This document shows positions 1 through 8,458 of a stretch of 64,000 nt of DNA, piece by piece. Position numbers and translations under genes: made by a program. The first letter of the stretch is position 1; each line of letters starts with the position of its first letter. The notes beneath the pieces were generated by a model. It did no database searches, was not told the DNA's origin, and worked only from the letters and a program-made list of their open reading frames with translations. Location: positions 1 through 64,000 of the forward strand of contig NZ_NFKR01000009.1 of the NCBI RefSeq assembly GCF_002160495.1, given 5' to 3'. The DNA is from Erysipelatoclostridium sp. An173. GTDB taxonomy: Bacteria > Bacillota_I > Bacilli_A > Erysipelotrichales > Coprobacillaceae.

Positions 1-40
1 ATTCTATTGTAAAAAGGAAAAACAAAAATAAAAGAAAAAT

Positions 41-64
41 CGTCATCACACTGGTGTGATGACG
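41..64 (-). terminator. Rho-independent terminator of the truncated MarR-type gene
   Basis: Perfect inverted repeat with 11-base arms (CGTCATCACAC / GTGTGATGACG), followed on the minus strand by a T-rich tract. It lies just downstream of the minus-strand gene ending at 82. Confidence 0.8.
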
Positions 65-81
65 ACATCAAACAAGTAACA

Positions 82-297
82 CTATTCGATTTTTAAAGTG
101 AAATATTCAACATGAGCTTTAGAAATACCACGAACATCAACAATTTCTTGAGCATAATGATATTCAGGATTATTTGCTAAAAAAGCTAAGATATCAATTT
201 CAATTTGAGATATTTGATACTCCTTTATCAAATCATCAAATAAACTATTATAATATTTCAATATGTATGAATAAATAGTTAGACTAAATGTTTTCAT
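82..297 (-). pseudogene. Truncated MarR-family transcriptional regulator
   Basis: The 71 residues look like the front half of a MarR regulator: a dimerisation helix, then a helix-turn-helix region ending in GISKAHV, which is where the recognition helix of this family sits. MarR proteins are usually about 140 residues and continue with a beta-wing and C-terminal helices. Here the frame runs into an unrelated tail (EYFTLKIE) and stops. An SD (GAGGTGAAAG) precedes the start, and a terminator follows directly, so the locus is probably still transcribed. It could be a degraded gene or a short DNA-binding remnant; DNA binding without the wing is doubtful. Confidence 0.6.
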
Positions 298-370
298 TCT
301 TTCACCTCGAATAGTTTAATTTTAAACTATTATATAATAAACAGTTTATTTTATCAACAATTAAACAAAA

Positions 371-402
371 AGAAAAACTATCCAATTATCTGGATAGTTT
401 AA
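371..402 (-). terminator. Terminator of the PepSY / two-component operon
   Basis: Hairpin with arms AAACTATCCA and TTGGATAGTT, followed on the minus strand by TTTTCTTTTT. It overlaps the stop codon of the PepSY lipoprotein gene and ends the four-gene operon. Confidence 0.85.
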
Positions 403-902
403 CGTCGATCTTCTTCGTATTTTGTAATTTCACCAGTTGTGGCATCAACATCTATATCATATTCAGTGTTATCTTTAATTATTTCAATTTCATATTTTAA
501 AACACCGTCATCATTATCTAATTCACATCTAACAAATTCACCACTACCACCAATCCGATCTGTAGCTATCTTCTTAGCCTCGTCTTCGGTAATAGTTGTT
601 TGATTAGTTTGATTATTAGTTGTGTTTTGATTAGCTACATAATCATCATCTTTTTCTTTTTTAACAATATCACCACTTTCACCATCTATTTCTAAATCAT
701 ATTTTTCACTATCAGTTACAATTTCAAACTCATAATATGTTCTTCCATCATCACGATCTTCGCTTGATTTAATAACTTCACCATCTACTTCTTCTAAAGC
801 TATTTTTTGGGCTTCTTCCATCGTCATAACATCACCACTACCGCTATTACTACATCCTACTAATACTAATCCTAATAAAACTAAACTTGCTAATTTTTTC
901 AT
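399..902 (-). CDS. PepSY-domain lipoprotein
   Basis: About 167 residues. The N-terminus MKKLASLVLLGLVLVGC is a lipoprotein signal with lipobox LVGC, so the mature protein should be anchored to the outer face of the membrane. Two PepSY-like repeats follow, each with the pattern EAxKIAxxxxxG...YEIEI...YDxDxDaxTGEI, joined by an Asn/Thr/Gln-rich linker. PepSY domains are thought to bind or inhibit extracellular proteins, often peptidases. It is the last gene of the operon and overlaps the kinase gene by a few bases. I chose the ATG at 902 rather than the GTG at 911 because the GGAG SD is too close to the GTG. Confidence 0.85.
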   Translation of the reverse strand: MKKLASLVLLGLVLVGCSNSGSGDVMTMEEAQKIALEEVDGEVIKSSEDRDDGRTYYEFEIVTDSEKYDLEIDGESGDIVKKEKDDDYVANQNTTNNQTNQTTITEDEAKKIATDRIGGSGEFVRCELDNDDGVLKYEIEIIKDNTEYDIDVDATTGEITKYEEDRR

Positions 903-903
903 A

Positions 904-1962
904 TCATTCACTACTCCTTATAAATGTTATTGTAAATTCAGTATATTCATTTATCGTACTGGCAACTTCTAATGAATACCCATAACTGCTACAAACTCTT
1001 TTAGCAATTGCCAGTCCTAATCCAAAATTGTTATTATTTTGGGCTCTTGATTCATCTGCCCGATAAAAACGATCAAATATATATTCAATTTTATCAGCAT
1101 CTATTCCAATGCCGTAATCTTTTACTTTTAATTTTAATGAATCATAAGATATTTCAATTTTTTTAGAATCATCTCGTGCATATTTAATCGCATTATCTAT
1201 CAAAATGATTAATAATTGTTTCAAATGCTCTGGTTGCATCCAAACTTGATCAGTTGAATTTATTGTAATTACATACTCAAATTCTGGATGCATTTCTTTA
1301 AAATTATTTACAATTTCTTCAACAATTGGTCCTACTTCAATTGGATTATCACATTGAATCTTCATCTCTCTTGTTAAATGTAATAATTCATTACATAATT
1401 GCGCTAAACGTTCAACTTCACTATGAGCAACCTCTAAACCATTATTTAGAATTTCCGGGTCATCTTTACCCCAGCGCTGCAACATTTCAATGTTTCCTTT
1501 AATAATTGCAAGTGGTGTTTTTAATTCGTGTGATGCATCACTTACAAATTGATCTTGTTGTTTTAATGCTTGATGTGCTAAACTAATTGTCTCATTAAAT
1601 TCTCGTCCTAACATTGCTAGTTCATCATTTCCTTCAATTTTTAGACGATGTTCAAAACCATCGCTTTTTATTTTTTGAATATTATTAGTAAATTGTTCTA
1701 CCGTTTTTAAAAAACGCTTGCTAATTACAACTCCACAAATAATACTTGTGACTAATGCTACAACCAACAAAATTAGTAAAAGAACTATTACTACCCCTGC
1801 AATAGGAATTGCTAGATCTTCATCCATCGCATAGATACGGCCGACAATCAACAAATAATAAACCATATAAAGTACAAGAATTAAACTAAACAAAACAATT
1901 ACACTCATAATAATTAATGATGTTGAACTAATTAATTGAAATCGAAATGACTTTTTTTTCAT
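904..1962 (-). CDS. Sensor histidine kinase (HAMP, HisKA, HATPase)
   Basis: Membrane histidine kinase of 352 residues. Two membrane segments (about 10-40 and 50-80) enclose only a very short outer loop. A HAMP linker, the HisKA box SDASHELKTP (His145) and a C-terminal ATPase domain with an N box and G boxes (DYGIGID, FGLGLAIAK) follow. The small outer loop means it probably senses within the membrane or through a partner; the flanking PepSY proteins are obvious candidates. Its start overlaps the stop of the response regulator gene (ATGA), so the two are translationally coupled. Ligand unknown. Confidence 0.93.
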   Translation of the reverse strand: MKKKSFRFQLISSTSLIIMSVIVLFSLILVLYMVYYLLIVGRIYAMDEDLAIPIAGVVIVLLLILLVVALVTSIICGVVISKRFLKTVEQFTNNIQKIKSDGFEHRLKIEGNDELAMLGREFNETISLAHQALKQQDQFVSDASHELKTPLAIIKGNIEMLQRWGKDDPEILNNGLEVAHSEVERLAQLCNELLHLTREMKIQCDNPIEVGPIVEEIVNNFKEMHPEFEYVITINSTDQVWMQPEHLKQLLIILIDNAIKYARDDSKKIEISYDSLKLKVKDYGIGIDADKIEYIFDRFYRADESRAQNNNNFGLGLAIAKRVCSSYGYSLEVASTINEYTEFTITFIRSSE

Positions 1963-2612
1963 CCCAAACGATACCCTACTCCACGAACTGTTTCGATTGG
2001 AATACCTTTCATTTTATTACGCAAATACCGAATATATACTTCAACAACATTAGTCGAAACATCACCATCATAACCCCAAACCTGATCAAGAATATCATTA
2101 CGACTGACCACTTTACCACCATTTTTTACTAATAGAGCTAACAAATCAAATTCAGTAGTCGTTAGAGTTACTTCACGTTCTTGATAAAAAGCCTGCCGCT
2201 TATCAATAATCATTTTTATTTGTCCATAAACATACTCATTAACTTTATTTTGCATATTTACTCGTCTTAATAAAGCATTAATTCTTGCCAACAATTCTTC
2301 CATTGCAAATGGTTTAGCTAAATAATCATCTGCTCCTACTTGCAAACCATTTACTTTATCCATTACTTCATCACGTGCTGTCAACATAATTACTGGTGTT
2401 TGTTTTTTTTCACGTAATTGGCGACATAGCTCTATTCCGTTTATCCTTGGCAACATCAAGTCTAAAAGTATTAATTCATAATCATTCTCTAATGATTTTT
2501 TTAATCCATCTTCACCATCAAAAGCCTGATCACATTGATAGCCGCTATGCGTTAATTCTAACTTTAATAAATTAGACATATTTTTTTCATCTTCTACTAT
2601 TAGTATAGCCAT
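1959..2612 (-). CDS. OmpR/PhoB-family response regulator
   Basis: About 217 residues: an N-terminal receiver domain with acidic pocket (VEDE) and phospho-acceptor Asp51 in LILLDLMLP, then a C-terminal winged helix with the family's VRGVGYRLG ending. It should be phosphorylated by the kinase encoded immediately downstream. The ATG at 2612 is chosen because GGAG lies eight bases upstream; an alternative GTG at 2621 overlaps the SD. Targets unknown; an inverted repeat at 2993-3008 upstream of the operon is a possible site. Confidence 0.93.
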   Translation of the reverse strand: MAILIVEDEKNMSNLLKLELTHSGYQCDQAFDGEDGLKKSLENDYELILLDLMLPRINGIELCRQLREKKQTPVIMLTARDEVMDKVNGLQVGADDYLAKPFAMEELLARINALLRRVNMQNKVNEYVYGQIKMIIDKRQAFYQEREVTLTTTEFDLLALLVKNGGKVVSRNDILDQVWGYDGDVSTNVVEVYIRYLRNKMKGIPIETVRGVGYRLG

Positions 2613-2617
2613 TTTTA

Positions 2618-2920
2618 TCACTCCTTATATTCATAACCGATAATTTCACTAGTTTTTGCACTAACTTTTACATCTATTACTTCTAAATTCTGGTCACGAA
2701 TTGCAATTTCATATATTATTTCTAAGTTATCATATTCAATTTCAGAGGATATTATTGATCCAGGAAAATGATTTAAAGCGATCATGTGTGCTTCACTTTT
2801 AGAACAGTTAATATTGTTTAAAGTTGTATTCAAAATATATATTCCTGAAAAAACAATTAGAACTATTAACAAAACAGCTATAATAACTACTTGTTTTTTA
2901 TACCTTAACAATTTTTCCAT
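2618..2920 (-). CDS. Membrane-anchored PepSY-domain protein
   Basis: 100 residues. A short basic N-terminus and one membrane segment (about 11-31, VVIIAVLLIVLIVFSGIYIL) are followed by a single extracellular PepSY-like module (SEAHMIALNHFPGS...YEIAI...VKVSAKTSEIIGYEY). It opens the operon and runs directly into the response regulator gene, so it is likely co-expressed with the two-component system. The topology would place the PepSY module beside the outer face of the kinase. Function is inferred only from domain and context. Confidence 0.8.
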   Translation of the reverse strand: MEKLLRYKKQVVIIAVLLIVLIVFSGIYILNTTLNNINCSKSEAHMIALNHFPGSIISSEIEYDNLEIIYEIAIRDQNLEVIDVKVSAKTSEIIGYEYKE

Positions 2921-2992
2921 CTCATTTCCTCCTTTACATCTATATCATAACTTAATTTTAATTGTTTTTGCTTAAAAACACATAATAATTAA

Positions 2993-3008
2993 ATGAGAAT
3001 TTTCTCAT
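2993..3008. promoter_or_regulatory. Inverted repeat upstream of the PepSY-TCS operon
   Basis: ATGAGAA-TT-TTCTCAT, 7-base arms with a 2-base centre, about 75 bases upstream of the operon's first start codon and between divergent genes. The symmetry suggests a binding site; the protein is unknown. Confidence 0.35.
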
Positions 3009-3129
3009 AAACATACATCTTTTCCCTTTAATATCTTAATTTTATCACTTAATCACTAATACTATCAAACTAAACGATTTCTTCATTAAAAACTTGTCAT
3101 ATTTTGCAATATCTACTATAATTATTTCC

Positions 3130-3561
3130 ATGAAAAAAATAAGATACTTTTTACCGATGATTATTTGGATGATTTTTATTTTTATAATGTCGAATACTAA
3201 CGGTAACGACTCTTCATCACAAAGCAATTTTTTTGCTAATATAATTTTACAATTTATAAATATCGATAAAGAAACATTAACATTTCTAATCCGTAAACTA
3301 GCTCATATGAGTGAATATGCTATCCTAGCATTATTTACATATTACGCACTAATTAAAATTGCTTTTAATAAAAGAATTATATTCCAAATAACATTTTTAA
3401 TTTCTTTTTTATATGCTTGTAGCGATGAATTTCACCAATTGTTTATTAGTGGCAGAAGTGGTCAATTCACTGATATTATAATTGATAGTACTGGCTGTTT
3501 AATTATGCTACTGTTTCTTTATTTATGGCAAAAAAGAAAAAATGAATCTAATGATTATTAG
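3130..3561 (+). CDS. VanZ-like family membrane protein
   Basis: About 143 residues. The VanZ family signature is clear: MSNTNGNDSSSQSN after the first membrane segment, then the conserved histidine segment RKLAHMSEYAILALF, and SDEFHQLFISGRSGQFTDIIID before the last membrane helix. Four membrane segments are visible. VanZ proteins are small membrane proteins first known from teicoplanin resistance; most chromosomal members have no assigned role. The ATG at 3130 is the first in frame; no strong SD is visible. Its 3' end overlaps the convergent gene at 3548-3838 by 14 bases. Confidence 0.85.
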   Translation: MKKIRYFLPMIIWMIFIFIMSNTNGNDSSSQSNFFANIILQFINIDKETLTFLIRKLAHMSEYAILALFTYYALIKIAFNKRIIFQITFLISFLYACSDEFHQLFISGRSGQFTDIIIDSTGCLIMLLFLYLWQKRKNESNDY

Positions 3562-3838
3562 GTTCATTTTCTTTTTCCCACTTTTCAACTTTATCTTTTA
3601 ACTTTTCTAAAGCCTCTTTAATTACAGTCAAACTATCTTCATCATCCTTTTCTTTATCTTCAAAACGCTCATTTAATACTGCCTGCCAGGCTGCATTTGA
3701 TGATAAAATATCACCAATTACATTAAACCAGGCTCCTAATGCCGCTTGTTCATTTACTGAAAACTCATTAGTAAAAAAAAAACCAAGAATAACAGCTATC
3801 CCTGTAAAACTCAACGAATCAATACTTGGAAGATACAT
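3548..3838 (-). CDS. Small hypothetical protein with an acidic/basic C-terminal helix
   Basis: 96 residues, not recognised. The first 60 residues are mildly hydrophobic (one possible membrane segment near 10-25) and contain an EQAALGAWFNVIGDIL stretch. The last 35 residues are charged and predicted helical (DKVEKWEKENEP). A strong SD (AAGGAGG) lies upstream of the ATG, so it is probably expressed. It is convergent with and slightly overlaps the VanZ-like gene. Confidence 0.65.
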   Translation of the reverse strand: MYLPSIDSLSFTGIAVILGFFFTNEFSVNEQAALGAWFNVIGDILSSNAAWQAVLNERFEDKEKDDEDSLTVIKEALEKLKDKVEKWEKENEPNNH

Positions 3839-3902
3839 GTCTTACCTCCTTATATTATTATACGCTTTTATAAAAATGCTATTAGGCACCCATAAAAAAA
3901 AC

Positions 3903-3943
3903 AAAAAAAAACATGAGCCCTAAAGAAACTCTCAAGCTCATGT
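3903..3943 (-). terminator. Terminator of glnN
   Basis: Stem ACATGAGC / GCTCATGT with a 17-base loop, followed on the minus strand by a run of nine T residues, 25 bases after the glutamine synthetase stop. Confidence 0.85.
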
Positions 3944-3968
3944 CTTCATATTATTTAATTAGATATTT

Positions 3969-6050
3969 TTAAATTCCAAATAGTAAATCTACATATGTTG
4001 GAATTGGCCAATAGTCAGCATCTACTAATGTTTCAACTGTATCTACAGTTTCACGTAATTCATTCATTGCTTTAAATACATTATCACGCCATGCAACTGC
4101 TTGTTCAAATATTTCTACATCCATATTTTGAGCATCAGCAATATCTTTATCTAAAACATCGATTTGTTGTTTCATTGTTTTAATTAATCCTGCTAATTTA
4201 TTTGCATCATCAACTAAGAAACCAACATCAATACCCGCTTCTTTTCCAGAAATAACTTCTGAAGATACTTTACTCAAATAATCACAAACTGCAGGATAGA
4301 TTTGTGTTTTAGCCATCTTTAACGCTGTTAATCCTTCTACTTGGATTGTTTTAACATAGTTTTCAAGTAAAATTTCATAACGAGAACCTAATTCAACACG
4401 GCTATAAACACCTAAGCGATCAAGCATTTCTAAATTCTTTTCTTCTTTTAAACATTTTAAAGCATCTACAGTATTTTTATTATTTAATAAACCACGTCTA
4501 GCTGCTTCTTCTTCCCATTCAGCTGAATATCCATCACCATTAAAGATAATTCTTTTATGTTCAGAAATAAATTCTTTAACAACTTCATCAAATGTTTTTC
4601 CAGCTTCTAATTCATCTGCCATTTTTTCCATTTCATCAGCTAAAATAGCATTTAAAATAGTATTTGGCCCGGCAATTGATTGACTAGAACCAACTGCTCT
4701 AAATTCAAATTTATTTCCAGTAAATGCAAATGGTGAAGTACGGTTACGATCAGTATTATCTTTAGAGAATGTTGGAACAACTGAAACCCCAGTTGCAAAA
4801 CGTCCAGTATCAATTTTACTAATCTTTTTACCATCACAAATTTCTTCAATTAATGCATTTAAATCTTCTCCTAAAAACATTGAAATAATTGCTGGTGGCG
4901 CTTCATTAGCACCTAAACGATGATCATTACCAGCACTTGCAATACTCATTCTTAATAAATCAGCATATTCATCAACCGCTTTAATAGTACATGCAAGTGA
5001 TGCAATAAATGGTTTATTTTCAACTGGATTACTACCTGGATCAAATAAATTAATACCAGTATTTGTCATAACAGACCAGTTATTATGTTTACCAGAACCA
5101 TTTACACCAGCAAAAGGTTTTTCATGTAATAAACAACGTAAACCATGAGCCTTAGCAACATCCTGCATGATCTGCATTAACAAATGGTTGTTGTCACTAG
5201 TAATATTTACTTTTGTATATACACAAGCAACTTCGTGTTGAGCAGGAGCAACTTCATTGTGTTTAGTCTTTGATGGAATACCATATTTCCACAATTCACG
5301 ATCCAAATCTTTCATGAAAGCAGAAACTTTACGTTTAAGACTTCCAAAATAGTGATCTTCTAATTCTTGACCTTTAGGTGCCATTGCACCAAATAAAGTT
5401 CTACCTGTTAATTTTAAGTCCATTCTTTCTTGATAATATTTATCTTCTACCAAGAAATATTCTTGTTCAGCACCAACAGAAGCTGACACTTTTGTTACTC
5501 CATCTACACCAATTAATGGTAATAAACGGCATGCCGCTTTAGATAAAGCATCACATGATCTAAGTAATGGTGTCTTTTTATCTAGTGCTTCACCTGTATA
5601 TGAACAAAACAAAGTAGGAATATATAGTGTTCCATCTTTAACAAACGCAGGTGATGTACAATCCCATGCAGTATATCCACGAGCTTCAAATGTTGCTCTT
5701 AAGCCACCAGATGGGAATGATGAAGCATCAGGTTCACCTTTTCTTAAAGTTTTACCACTAAATTGTAAAACTGCTTTAGATCCTTCTGGTTCTAAAAATG
5801 CATCATGTTTTTCAGCTGTTAAACCTGTCATTGGCATAAACCAGTGTGAAAAATGAGTAGCTCCATGTTCCAATGCCCAAATCTTCATTGCGTTCGCAAT
5901 TACTGTAGCACATTCTTTAGATAATTCTTCACCTTTATCTAAAGATTCATGAAAAGCTTTGTAAATAGATTTAGGAATACGTTCTTTCATTGTATCATCA
6001 GTGAAAGCTAAAATTCCGTAATCTTCTAATAACTTATTCATATCTTCCAT
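3969..6050 (-). CDS. glnN: Glutamine synthetase, type III
   Basis: 693 residues, the size of GSIII enzymes and much longer than GSI (about 450). Catalyses ATP-dependent glutamine formation from glutamate and ammonia. Family features include an N-terminal GSIII region (HGATHFSHWFMPMTG), the metal/glutamate-binding segment EQEYFLVE, the NEVAPAQHE motif, KPFAGVNGSGKHNNWS and the C-terminal helical extension. The ATG at 6050 is chosen because AAGGGGGA lies just upstream; a longer frame from 6086 is unlikely. It is monocistronic, with a perfect promoter at 6117-6145 and its own terminator. No GlnR-type site was recognised. Confidence 0.97.
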   Translation of the reverse strand: MEDMNKLLEDYGILAFTDDTMKERIPKSIYKAFHESLDKGEELSKECATVIANAMKIWALEHGATHFSHWFMPMTGLTAEKHDAFLEPEGSKAVLQFSGKTLRKGEPDASSFPSGGLRATFEARGYTAWDCTSPAFVKDGTLYIPTLFCSYTGEALDKKTPLLRSCDALSKAACRLLPLIGVDGVTKVSASVGAEQEYFLVEDKYYQERMDLKLTGRTLFGAMAPKGQELEDHYFGSLKRKVSAFMKDLDRELWKYGIPSKTKHNEVAPAQHEVACVYTKVNITSDNNHLLMQIMQDVAKAHGLRCLLHEKPFAGVNGSGKHNNWSVMTNTGINLFDPGSNPVENKPFIASLACTIKAVDEYADLLRMSIASAGNDHRLGANEAPPAIISMFLGEDLNALIEEICDGKKISKIDTGRFATGVSVVPTFSKDNTDRNRTSPFAFTGNKFEFRAVGSSQSIAGPNTILNAILADEMEKMADELEAGKTFDEVVKEFISEHKRIIFNGDGYSAEWEEEAARRGLLNNKNTVDALKCLKEEKNLEMLDRLGVYSRVELGSRYEILLENYVKTIQVEGLTALKMAKTQIYPAVCDYLSKVSSEVISGKEAGIDVGFLVDDANKLAGLIKTMKQQIDVLDKDIADAQNMDVEIFEQAVAWRDNVFKAMNELRETVDTVETLVDADYWPIPTYVDLLFGI

Positions 6051-6116
6051 TCTAAGTTCCCCCTTGTAGTTTACCAATACAACCATATATATATAATATA
6101 TGCCTTGTATGCCGTT

Positions 6117-6145
6117 ATTATACAGTTAGTTGTTTCTAGTGTCAA
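6117..6145 (-). promoter_or_regulatory. Sigma-A promoter of glnN
   Basis: Minus strand: TTGACA at 6145-6140, a 17-base spacer, then TATAAT at 6122-6117. Both hexamers match the vegetative consensus exactly. The leader to the start codon is about 60 bases and contains an alternating AT tract. Confidence 0.9.
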
Positions 6146-6193
6146 CATTAAAATAATATTTTTTTATTATTCTGATAATATTTATTCATCAAC

Positions 6194-6224
6194 AAAAAAA
6201 GTAATCATAGCGATTACTTTTTTA
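6194..6224 (-). terminator. Terminator of the PH-domain-like membrane gene
   Basis: Stem AAGTAATC / GATTACTT with flanking A and T runs, ending a few bases after the stop codon of the gene at 6230-6742. Confidence 0.85.
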
Positions 6225-6229
6225 TTATA

Positions 6230-6742
6230 TTAACTTTTTGTTTCCTGCTTTCTAGCAGCTTGTGCTTCTTCCTTCAATCTTCTTTTACGTTTCTTTTCAT
6301 ATGAATGATGAGTTGCCGCATATTCTTTATTTTGAACATGAATACGTTTATTAACTCTAACAACTTCTTCAATAAATTTCATACGATCTCTAGGTGTAAC
6401 AACAATTCTTTTTTTATTTCCTGTATAAATTTCTAAAGCACGAGGGCTAGTAATGATTTTAGTCATCTTTGGAACCGGATCACAAATTGTTTCACAAGTA
6501 AGAAGATTAATTTCTTTATCTTTGCCAAGACGACGATTAATAATTAAGTTTTTACGTTCTATTGTATATTTATAAGGACGAAATAAATTGAAATAAACTA
6601 CTATCGCTATACCAAAAATAGCTACAATAATTGCACTCATTAAATTACCAAAGATAAATTCTACAACCACATATATTATATAAAATATTTCAAAATATAA
6701 AATTGCCGGATTTAACGCCCGTTTAAATTCTATTTTTTTCAT
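6230..6742 (-). CDS. Membrane protein with bacterial PH-like domain
   Basis: 170 residues. Two membrane helices (about 14-32 and 34-51) precede a soluble beta-rich region (YKYTIERKNLIINRRLGKDKEINL...ITSPRALEIYTGNKKRIVVTPRDRMKFIEEV) that resembles bacterial PH-like (bPH) domains of small membrane proteins. The C-terminus is strongly basic (KKRKRRLKEEAQAARKQ). SD AGAGAGG precedes the ATG. It is monocistronic, and its function is unknown. Confidence 0.65.
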   Translation of the reverse strand: MKKIEFKRALNPAILYFEIFYIIYVVVEFIFGNLMSAIIVAIFGIAIVVYFNLFRPYKYTIERKNLIINRRLGKDKEINLLTCETICDPVPKMTKIITSPRALEIYTGNKKRIVVTPRDRMKFIEEVVRVNKRIHVQNKEYAATHHSYEKKRKRRLKEEAQAARKQETKS

Positions 6743-6850
6743 AATAACCTCTCTTCTAAAAAATATTTACTATAATATTATATCGTACCTAAAACATTAT
6801 AGCAATTATAAATTATCCCAAACCCATAACTTATAGCTGCTATATTATTA

Positions 6851-6880
6851 AATAAAAGAAAGACGGAAACTCCGTCTTTC
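6851..6880 (-). terminator. Terminator of the PTS IIC gene
   Basis: Stem GAAAGACGGA / TCCGTCTTTC, 3-base loop, followed on the minus strand by TTTTATTT. Confidence 0.9.
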
Positions 6881-6898
6881 CTTTCAAACATATTATTT

Positions 6899-8254
6899 TT
6901 ATTCTGCAGCTTGTTTGTTTTGGAATCTTTCGTATGCAATTAAGAATGGTGCATAGATTACGATAGATACAACCAAAGCAATTGCTTGAGAAACTGCACC
7001 CATTACATTGGCACCTGTAGTTAAGAAACCATGTAAGATAGGTGGAGTTGTCCAAGGAGTATTGATAACTGCTTTTGGACAGAAGCCAATAACTGTTAAA
7101 ATATAACCAACAACGATAGTTGCAATTGGAGCCAATACGAATGGAATACCTAAGATTGGGTTTAATACCATTGGGATACCAAATGTAACAGTTTCGTTAA
7201 TGTTGAATAATGCTGGAACTGAAGAGATACCTGCGATTGTACGGTTATCTTCACGTTTACCGAATACTAAGATTGAGATAACTAAACCGATTGTAACCCC
7301 AGAACCACCGAATTCACCGAACATTTGTAACCAAGCCATTGCGAAAATTCCTAATTCATCGCTATAAGCATCGTTAGTTTTTGAGAAAGTTTCAATATTT
7401 TTAAGCATAATTGGAGTAAATAAAGCTTCTTTTACAGCTGATAACATGTTGTTACCATGGATACCAACTAACCAGAATAACATGATTAATAAATAAATAA
7501 CGATAACACCTGGAACTGTAGCACCAATTGAACCTAAAGGACCTTGAATATAAGTAGAGATCAAGTCATTCAAGTATTGACCAGTTGCCATTTCAGCTAA
7601 GCGTCCAATAACTGCAATAATGATTAAAGTAATACATGCAGGAATTAATACTTCGAATGCACGAGCAACACCAGGTGGAACTGATTCAGGCATTTTTAAT
7701 TTCAATTTATCAACTTTACGTAATGCACAGAAGATTTCAACTGAAACAACACCAATAATCATACCTGTAAATAGACCAGTTGCACCTAAGGTATTTCCAC
7801 TTAGACCAGCGAACACTGTCATTGCACCTGAATCATTTAATACTACTTTTGCTGCTTTATCAGCACCTTCTACTAATGCATAGTTACCAAAACTATTTTG
7901 AGTTACTGCTAACCAGCAAGCAAGTCCTAATAAACCTGCGAAGTATCCAGTTTCACCATTTGATTCACCAATTTCTTGAGCGATACCAAAAGTGATACCA
8001 ACTGTGATACATGAAATTGTAGCAAATTGAATTGCTGAGAATGCTGGGTTAATAAAATCAAGAGCCATGATTGGTTCCCAGAACATACCTAACCCAGAAT
8101 CTGCGTTAACTAATACGTTGCACCATAATACCCCTATCGCACCGGCAATAGTTAAAGGCATGAAAGTTTGGAACGCATTTTTAATTGCAGATAAATACTT
8201 GTTTTGTCCACACCACGCACCAACACGTCCAAGGACATCTGCCATTTTGTCCAT
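6899..8254 (-). CDS. PTS system, cellobiose/lactose-family IIC component
   Basis: 451 residues, typical for the membrane channel subunit (IIC) of the lactose/cellobiose/diacetylchitobiose PTS family. About ten membrane segments are visible. The conserved region around LLIMLFWLVGIHGNNML and the C-terminal NINETVTFGIPMVLNPILGIPF motif are present; in CelB/ChbC-type permeases these contribute to sugar binding. It imports and, with IIB, phosphorylates a disaccharide; the exact sugar cannot be read from sequence. It has its own strong promoter (8293-8321) with an upstream palindrome, and its own terminator. No IIA gene is in the window. Confidence 0.93.
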   Translation of the reverse strand: MDKMADVLGRVGAWCGQNKYLSAIKNAFQTFMPLTIAGAIGVLWCNVLVNADSGLGMFWEPIMALDFINPAFSAIQFATISCITVGITFGIAQEIGESNGETGYFAGLLGLACWLAVTQNSFGNYALVEGADKAAKVVLNDSGAMTVFAGLSGNTLGATGLFTGMIIGVVSVEIFCALRKVDKLKLKMPESVPPGVARAFEVLIPACITLIIIAVIGRLAEMATGQYLNDLISTYIQGPLGSIGATVPGVIVIYLLIMLFWLVGIHGNNMLSAVKEALFTPIMLKNIETFSKTNDAYSDELGIFAMAWLQMFGEFGGSGVTIGLVISILVFGKREDNRTIAGISSVPALFNINETVTFGIPMVLNPILGIPFVLAPIATIVVGYILTVIGFCPKAVINTPWTTPPILHGFLTTGANVMGAVSQAIALVVSIVIYAPFLIAYERFQNKQAAE

Positions 8255-8292
8255 ATATTTTTTCCTCCCTTAAAATATCTATTGACAATATA

Positions 8293-8321
8293 AGTATAAA
8301 ATTTAATTGCCAAAAAGTCAA
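8293..8321 (-). promoter_or_regulatory. Promoter of the PTS IIC gene
   Basis: Minus strand TTGACT (8321-8316), 17-base spacer, TATACT (8298-8293), about 40 bases upstream of the IIC start codon. Confidence 0.85.
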
Positions 8322-8335
8322 TGCTTTTTGCAATT

Positions 8336-8352
8336 AAAAGTACCATACTTTT
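8336..8352. promoter_or_regulatory. Putative GntR operator upstream of PTS IIC
   Basis: AAAAGTA-CCA-TACTTTT, perfect 7-base arms, directly upstream of the IIC -35 box. Sixteen of 17 bases recur at 9202-9218 in front of the GntR gene, as expected for an operator shared by regulator and target. Confidence 0.7.
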
Positions 8353-8420
8353 AAAAATAAAACCGGTATCGACTAAAAAAACATTGGTATATTGAGGGTT
8401 TTTAACCGTATATTTTTTTG

Positions 8421-8458
8421 AAAAAAAATTAAAAACGCTTACATAAATGTAGCGTTTT
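8421..8458 (-). terminator. Terminator of the GntR regulator gene
   Basis: Stem AAAACGCT / AGCGTTTT with a T-rich tract on the minus strand; the stem includes the last bases of the regulator gene. Confidence 0.8.

Noticed and set aside
7620-7995. Plus-strand frames opposite the PTS IIC gene
   Set aside because: Low-complexity mirror translations of a membrane protein gene; no SD, no family.
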